From: CAZYHS01 sp964647545
Lineage (GTDB): Bacteria; UBA10199; GCA-002796325; 1-14-0-20-49-13
Direction of reading: 5' to 3'
DNA: 64,000 bases
NCBI GenBank assembly: GCA_964647545.1
Contig: CAZYHS010000001.1
Span: 80,936 to 144,935, forward strand
Position 1 is the stretch's first letter. Each line of letters starts with the position of its first letter. The notes beneath the pieces were generated by a model. It did no database searches and was not told the DNA's origin. It worked only from the letters and a program-made list of their open reading frames with translations. Positions 60,365 through 64,000 of this stretch are shown piece after piece. Made by a program: the position numbers and the translations under genes.

Positions 60365-63009
60365 TTTTCGCGCTCTTTGGCTACGACCTCTTTCGGTGCG
60401 CGCGACACAAAACTTTCGTTGCCAAGTTTTGCTTCGGTTACCTGAATATATTTTTCGATCTTTTGAATCTCTTTTTCGAGACGCGTCTTTTCGGCCCCAA
60501 GGTCGATCATGCCGGCAAGCGGGACGAAAATTTCCACGCATTGGGCAACCGCCGCCGCGCAAACCTTCGGCTTTTCAACCTTTGCGCCTGCGGTGAGATT
60601 TTCAACTCTTGCAAGGTCGACTACAAACTGTTTGCACTTTTCAAGTGTCGTCAGCGCCTCTTTATCGTGGCACAAAAGTGTGACGTTGATGGTTTTTGAC
60701 GGGCTGACGTTATGTTCGCCGCGAATGTTGCGGATCGCACCGACGATCTCCATGATCAGCCCCAGTTCGGCCGCCTCTTTGTCGTGAGCGATCTTTTTCG
60801 GAGGCTGTGGGAACTCGGCGAACATGATGCTTGCGGCTTCGCGTTTGATCGGCAGCATCTGGTAAATCTCTTCGGTGATGAACGGCGCGAAGGGGTGGAG
60901 CAGCTTCAAAATATTTTCGAGCACGTGAATTAGCACGGCCTGAGTCGTCTCTTTTTGCTCTCCCTGCATTTGCGTTTTCGATAGCTCGAGGTACCAGTCG
61001 CAATATTCTCTCCAGACGAACTGGTAAATCGCGTGTGCTGCTGTGTCGAACTGATAGTGATCGAGCGCTTTGTTTACTTCGCGGATCGTGTGCTGCAGCC
61101 GGTTTAGGATCCATTTGTCGGCGAGAGTTAGGTGCTTAAGTGCGTTGGTGTCTAAGTGCGTGAGTGTGTCGGTTGGGGAAAGGTTCATCATCACAAAGCG
61201 GCTGGCGTTCCAGAGCTTGTTCATGAAGTTTCTGCCGACCGAAACTCTCTCTTCGCTGAAAAGAATGTCCTGACCCTTGGGGGCGATAAGCATTAGACCG
61301 AAGCGCAGCCCGTCGGCGCCGTATTTGTCGATGAGAACGAGCGGATCGGGGGAGTTGCCGAGCGACTTGCTCATTTTGCGTCCCTGCTCGTCGCGGATGA
61401 TGCCGGTGAAATAGACGTTGTCGAACGGCCGCTCACCCATAAATTCGTAGCCGGCCATGATCATGCGTGCGACCCAGAAGAAAATAATGTCGGGGCCGGT
61501 CACAAGGTCGCTTGTCGGATAGAACTTTTTGAGTTCGGGCGTTATGGAAGGCCAGCCCATTGTGGCGAACGGCCAGAGCCAGCTTGAAAACCAAGTGTCG
61601 AGCACGTCGCTGTCTTGCGTTAAATTTGTGCTGCCGCAGTGCGGGCATTTTGCCGGGCGGTCAATTGAGACGATCGGTTCGCATTTTTCCGATTCGCAAT
61701 ACCACGCCGGAATGCGGTGCCCCCACCAGAGCTGGCGCGAAATGCACCAGTCGCGGATATTTTCGAGCCAGTGCGTGTAAACCTTGGCCCAGCGCGGCGG
61801 CCAGAATTTAATTTCGCCCTTTTCGACGGAGTGCATGGCCTCTTTAAGACTTGGATATTTGAGGAACCACTGCTTTGAAAGCATCGGTTCGATCGGCACG
61901 TCGGCGCGCTGCGAATAGCCGACGTTGTGTTTGTAATTTTCGGTTTTTTCGAGCAGTCCGAGCTCCTGCATGTCGGCGACGACCGCGCGGCGGCATTCGA
62001 AACGATCGAGCCCCGCGAATTTTTCTCCAGCTGCGTCGGTCATGACGCCATCTTTGCCGATGACGACGGTAATTGGGAGCTTGTGGCGCGCGCCGATCTC
62101 GAAATCGACCGGATCGTGGGCCGGTGTGACTTTGACGGCCCCTGTGCCGAAGCCGAGTTCAACTGCGTCGTCGGCGACGACGGGGATCGGTTTGTTTTGA
62201 AGCGGGAGTAGAACTTGTGTTCCAACGAGATCTTTGTAGCGTTCGTCCTTTGGATTGACCGCGATCGCTTCGTCGCCAAGCATTGTTTCGGGGCGCGTTG
62301 TAGCGACCACCAAATGCCTGCCCGAAATTTCCTTGCTGTTCTTGTCGAGCAGCGGATAGCGCAAGTGCCAGATGTGTCCGGCGACTTCTTTCATTTCGAC
62401 CTCTTCGTCGGAGAGGGCGGTGCGCGAAACAGGGCACCAGTTGACCATTTTTTCGCCGCGATAAATTAGGCCCTTTTTGTGAAGTTCGACGAAAACTTTT
62501 TGGACACATGCCGAATAGTTCACGCGCGGATTTGAGTTGCGCACGTCGAGGCCGTCCATTGTGAAGACTTCGCGCTCCCAATCGCAGGCGCAGCCGAGTT
62601 TTTTGAGCTGTTTGATGATGATGCCGCCGTGTTTGTCTTTCCACTCCCAGACTTTTTCGAGGAATTTTTCGCGGCCCAAGTCGTCGCGGTGTTTGATGAC
62701 CTTTTCTTTTTTGAGAGTGCGCTCGACGACGGTTTGGGTTGCGATGCCGGCGTGATCGGTGCCGGGGAGCCACAGCGCTTCGAAACCCTGCATCTTTTTG
62801 CGGCGGACCAAAATGTCCTGCAGCGTGTTGTTTAGAACGTGGCCCATTGTGAGGACGCCGGTCACGTTTGGCGGCGGAATGACGATCGTGTAAGCCGGTT
62901 TTTTGGAGAAGGGGTCGGCGGCGAAATATTTATTTTCGATCCAGTTTTTGTACCATTTGTCTTCTACGGCAGCCGGCTCGTAGGCCTTTGCGAGTTCTGT
63001 GTTTTCCAT
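60365..63009 (-). CDS. valS: Valyl-tRNA synthetase, 3' end lost in the assembly gap
   Basis: Class I synthetase that charges tRNA(Val). About 881 residues are visible. Motifs: PPNVTGVLTMGHVLNNTLQD (HIGH-type), LPGTDHAGIATQTVVERTL, editing-domain region VATTRPETMLGDEA, GRKMSKSLGNSPDP (KMSKS) and the C-terminal coiled coil starting EIQKIEKYIQVTEAKLGNESFV. The usual end would lie about 20-35 residues into the gap. A frame reading through the N's into nadC antisense is an artefact. The start lacks a Shine-Dalgarno sequence and lies 11 nt after a candidate -10 box. Confidence 0.95.
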
Positions 63010-63020
63010 AAGTGGGCGGC

Positions 63021-63049
63021 ATACTAGGGAAAGTGCCGATTTGATGCAA
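63021..63049 (-). promoter_or_regulatory. Promoter candidate for valS giving a near-leaderless transcript
   Basis: On the minus strand TTGCAT (63044-63049), a 17-nt spacer and TAGTAT (63021-63026), 11 nt before the ATG. The transcript would begin only about 5 nt before the start codon, consistent with the absence of a ribosome site. Confidence 0.5.
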
Positions 63050-63077
63050 GTGGAGAGTTGGTTTTGGAGGGGGGAAA

Positions 63078-63200
63078 GTTAATTCGGTTGAGTCGGTCGC
63101 GTCGGGAAATACCGTTAGTTCGGTTATGCCCGTTATTTCCGTTTAGTCCGTTAACGGAAATAACCGAAATAACCGACGCAACTGGCCTAACAGTTTTTTT
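63078..63200. repeat. Palindromic nonamer-array element, copy 2
   Basis: About thirteen consecutive 9-bp units in one phase: the left half of GTTAATTCG type (GTTGAGTCG, GTTAGTTCG, GTTATTTCC), turning at GTTAAC near 63150, then inverse units (AATAACCGA twice, CGCAACTGG). It ends in seven T's (63194-63200), so on the plus strand it has the look of a very large terminator hairpin. Confidence 0.82.
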
Positions 63201-63228
63201 GTCATTCCAGCGCACGCTGGAATCCCCC
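63201..63228. repeat. GTCATT-type palindromic repeat, copy 2
   Basis: ATTCCAGCG (63204-63212) and CGCTGGAAT (63215-63223) form a perfect 9-bp stem with a 2-nt CA loop, flanked by GTC and CCCCC as in the copy at 16046. Confidence 0.78.
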
Positions 63229-63280
63229 GCACATCCCACGCCGCTTTAGGGCTTTCTTGCGCTTTGTCAAAGCTCGCTAA

Positions 63281-63381
63281 GTGATTTACGTGTAAGCCAA
63301 GCCAAGAACCGCTATTGCAATAACGAGAGCGTTTGTCCTGCCCATCCTCATTGTACCGTTTTAATCTTAACGTGAAATCAC
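63281..63381. repeat. 101-bp element with near-perfect 16-bp inverted ends
   Basis: GTGATTTACGTGTAAG (63281-63296) is almost the inverse of CTTAACGTGAAATCAC (63366-63381), with one shifted base in each half. The inside holds the palindrome TATTGCAATA. Such an element could be a small mobile-element remnant or a structured RNA. Confidence 0.45.
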
Positions 63382-63390
63382 GACAGCAGG

Positions 63391-63427
63391 GCCCGACCGC
63401 TAACGCCTGAGCGTAGCGATGGCGGGC
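63391..63427. repeat. Strong GC-rich hairpin
   Basis: GCCCG, CGCTA and CGC on the left pair in order with GCG, TAGCG and CGGGC on the right around a CTGA loop, with small bulges. It starts 10 bp after the 101-bp element. Confidence 0.55.
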
Positions 63428-63547
63428 GGGTAGAACTTGGCGCGGTTCTAAGGCATTGGCTTTGAAAGCTAGTGACGTTCGCTTTGAACTGCAGCCGCAA
63501 TAAATCCGCTAAAGCGGCTTTGTCAGTTTGCCCGTTAATGGAGCTTT

Positions 63548-63609
63548 GTCATCCCCGAGGTATTAAGCGCCTGTCCGCCGCGTAGTATTGGCGGAGGAGT
63601 CTCCCGAAT
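63548..63609. repeat. GTCATC-type repeat variant with internal hairpin
   Basis: Begins GTCATCCCCGAGG and ends CTCCCGAAT; TCCGCC (63574-63579) pairs with GGCGGA (63590-63595). The ends resemble the GTCATT repeats but the body is longer. Confidence 0.45.
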
Positions 63610-63614
63610 ACATT

Positions 63615-63753
63615 TTCAGGCGACCTATATTTCAAGGGACGGTGTCGTTTGCAGGTTGCGGCCTGCAAACGCACCTCCACTCTCGATCGATGCGGCACCA
63701 AGCCATTTGTTGCATCGATCTGCGAGAGGCCCTTGAAACATAAGTCGCCTGAA
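63615..63753. repeat. 139-bp structured element with 24-bp terminal inverted repeats
   Basis: The left end (63615-63638) and right end (63730-63753) are inverse copies matching at 22 of 24 positions. Inside, GTTTGCAGG (63647-63655) pairs perfectly with CCTGCAAAC (63662-63670), extended by GGTG/CACC, and GATCGATGC (63685-63693) pairs perfectly with GCATCGATC (63712-63720), extended by TCTC/GAGA. As RNA it would fold into a three-way junction. It encodes no protein. It may be a MITE-like insertion or a non-coding RNA. Confidence 0.65.
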
Positions 63754-63756
63754 TTT

Positions 63757-63859
63757 GTTAGTTCTGTTTAGTCTGTTGAGTCGGTTATTTCGGTTAATTC
63801 AGTTAGGCAGCCCAACCGAACTAACGGACCTAACCGACAAAACTGAATTAACTGTTTTT
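63757..63859. repeat. Palindromic nonamer-array element, copy 3
   Basis: The left arm has six in-phase 9-bp units (GTTAGTTCT, GTTTAGTCT, GTTGAGTCG, GTTATTTCG, GTTAATTCA, GTTAGGCAG); the right arm has inverse units (AACCGAACT, AACGGACCT, AACCGACAA, AACTGAATT). It ends in a T run, like copy 2, and starts 3 bp after the 139-bp element. Confidence 0.82.
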
Positions 63860-63887
63860 ACGTTCGCAAAGACGCAAGGGGCGCAAT

Positions 63888-63916
63888 CTGGATTCCGGAT
63901 CTCCGTCCGGAATGAC
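63888..63916. repeat. GTCATT-type palindromic repeat, copy 3 (inverted orientation)
   Basis: ATTCCGGA (63892-63899) pairs with TCCGGAAT (63906-63913) and is followed by GAC, so the minus strand reads GTCATTCCGGA and ends in GGAATCC. Same end structure as the copies at 16046 and 63201. Confidence 0.72.
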
Positions 63917-63928
63917 AGGCGTGAGTTG

Positions 63929-63957
63929 TGCGGGAGATCCCTGCTTGCGGGGATGAC
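63929..63957. repeat. GTCATC-type repeat variant (inverted orientation)
   Basis: The minus strand reads GTCATCCCCGC at one end and GGGATCTCCCGC at the other. Similar ends to the GTCATT family with a weaker stem. Confidence 0.4.
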
Positions 63958-63973
63958 ATGCGTGTCGAAAAAA

Positions 63974-64000
63974 TTAATCTTCTGCTTCGGGATATTCGGG
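63974..64000 (-). CDS. Possible C-terminus of a gene running off the window end
   Basis: On the minus strand eight codons read PEYPEAED and then TAA. An acidic C-terminal end of this kind looks protein-like, and the spot fits a gene entering from the next window, but nine codons cannot prove it. Confidence 0.25.
   Translation of the reverse strand, partial: PEYPEAED

Larger units (their letters stand above)
63010..64000. other. About 1 kb non-coding region rich in inverted repeats
   Basis: No credible gene apart from a possible few codons at the very end. Short open frames here translate into low-complexity peptides from the repeats. It holds two nonamer-array palindromes, several GTCATT/GTCATC hairpins, a 101-bp and a 139-bp inverted-repeat element and a strong hairpin, listed separately. 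Confidence 0.8.

Noticed and set aside
63058..63249. Short open frames in the terminal non-coding region with LTEITEIT-like peptides
   Set aside because: They are translations of the 9-bp palindromic repeat and have no ribosome site or protein-like composition.
63078..63859. CRISPR array or iteron-type origin in the terminal repeats
   Set aside because: There are no identical direct repeats with unique spacers; the units are degenerate, contiguous and palindromic, and no cas or rep gene is present.

Overview
The window reads as a draft (metagenome-type) contig from an uncultured Gram-negative bacterium. Two runs of exactly 100 N (2223-2322, 60265-60364) are scaffold gaps. An outer membrane is implied by a TolC-family protein, an RND pump and an outer-membrane-type barrel. 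Pyruvate:ferredoxin oxidoreductase points to anaerobic or fermentative metabolism. A GH57-only glycogen pathway, a DtxR-FeoA regulator, a VKOR-DsbA fusion and a near-consensus sigma-54 promoter fit a lineage formerly lumped with Deltaproteobacteria. That placement is inference from gene content, not phylogeny.

Layout. 0-6.5 kb (+): tsf-pyrH-frr-uppS-cdsA-dxr-rseP-tsaB, covering translation, isoprenoid and phospholipid synthesis and envelope proteolysis. 6.5-17.1 kb (-): a compact glycogen operon (DUF4912 protein with a histone-H1-like tail, GH57 branching enzyme, glgC, two further GH57 enzymes, galT, glgA). 17.2-26.0 kb (+): hutH-marC, an M23 peptidase, hemA, asd, an unusual 847-residue propeller/FN3/barrel protein, truA. 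26.0-31.6 kb (-): four unrecognised genes, one with RTX calcium-binding repeats, behind a near-perfect GG-N10-GC sigma-54 promoter. 31.8-34.7 kb (-): metK-ahcY-degenerate receiver. 34.8-40.7 kb (-): feoB, dtxR-feoA, hprK, EIIA-Man, HPr and EI, i.e. iron uptake joined to a PTS phosphorelay with no sugar permease in view. 40.9-46.9 kb (+): tetR-tolC-MFP-RND efflux operon. 47.0-48.3 kb (-): gdhA. 48.5-53.0 kb (+): rpsU-yqeY-dnaG-rpoD macromolecular synthesis operon, then VKOR-DsbA. 54.3-58.8 kb (-): porG, a GltD/PorD fusion, porA, porB. 58.9-63.0 kb: a hypothetical gene, nadC and valS. 63.0-64.0 kb: about 1 kb of non-coding DNA packed with inverted repeats.

Best candidates for something undescribed: (1) the sigma-54-driven RTX operon (26.0-31.6 kb); (2) a family of intergenic palindromes built from degenerate 9-bp units, with three copies in the window; (3) a 139-bp element at 63615-63753 with 24-bp terminal inverted repeats and two internal hairpins; (4) the 847-residue protein, which looks like two exported proteins joined through an internal sorting-signal-like segment and a second signal-peptide-like segment. 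No rRNA, tRNA, CRISPR array, transposase or prophage gene was recognised.
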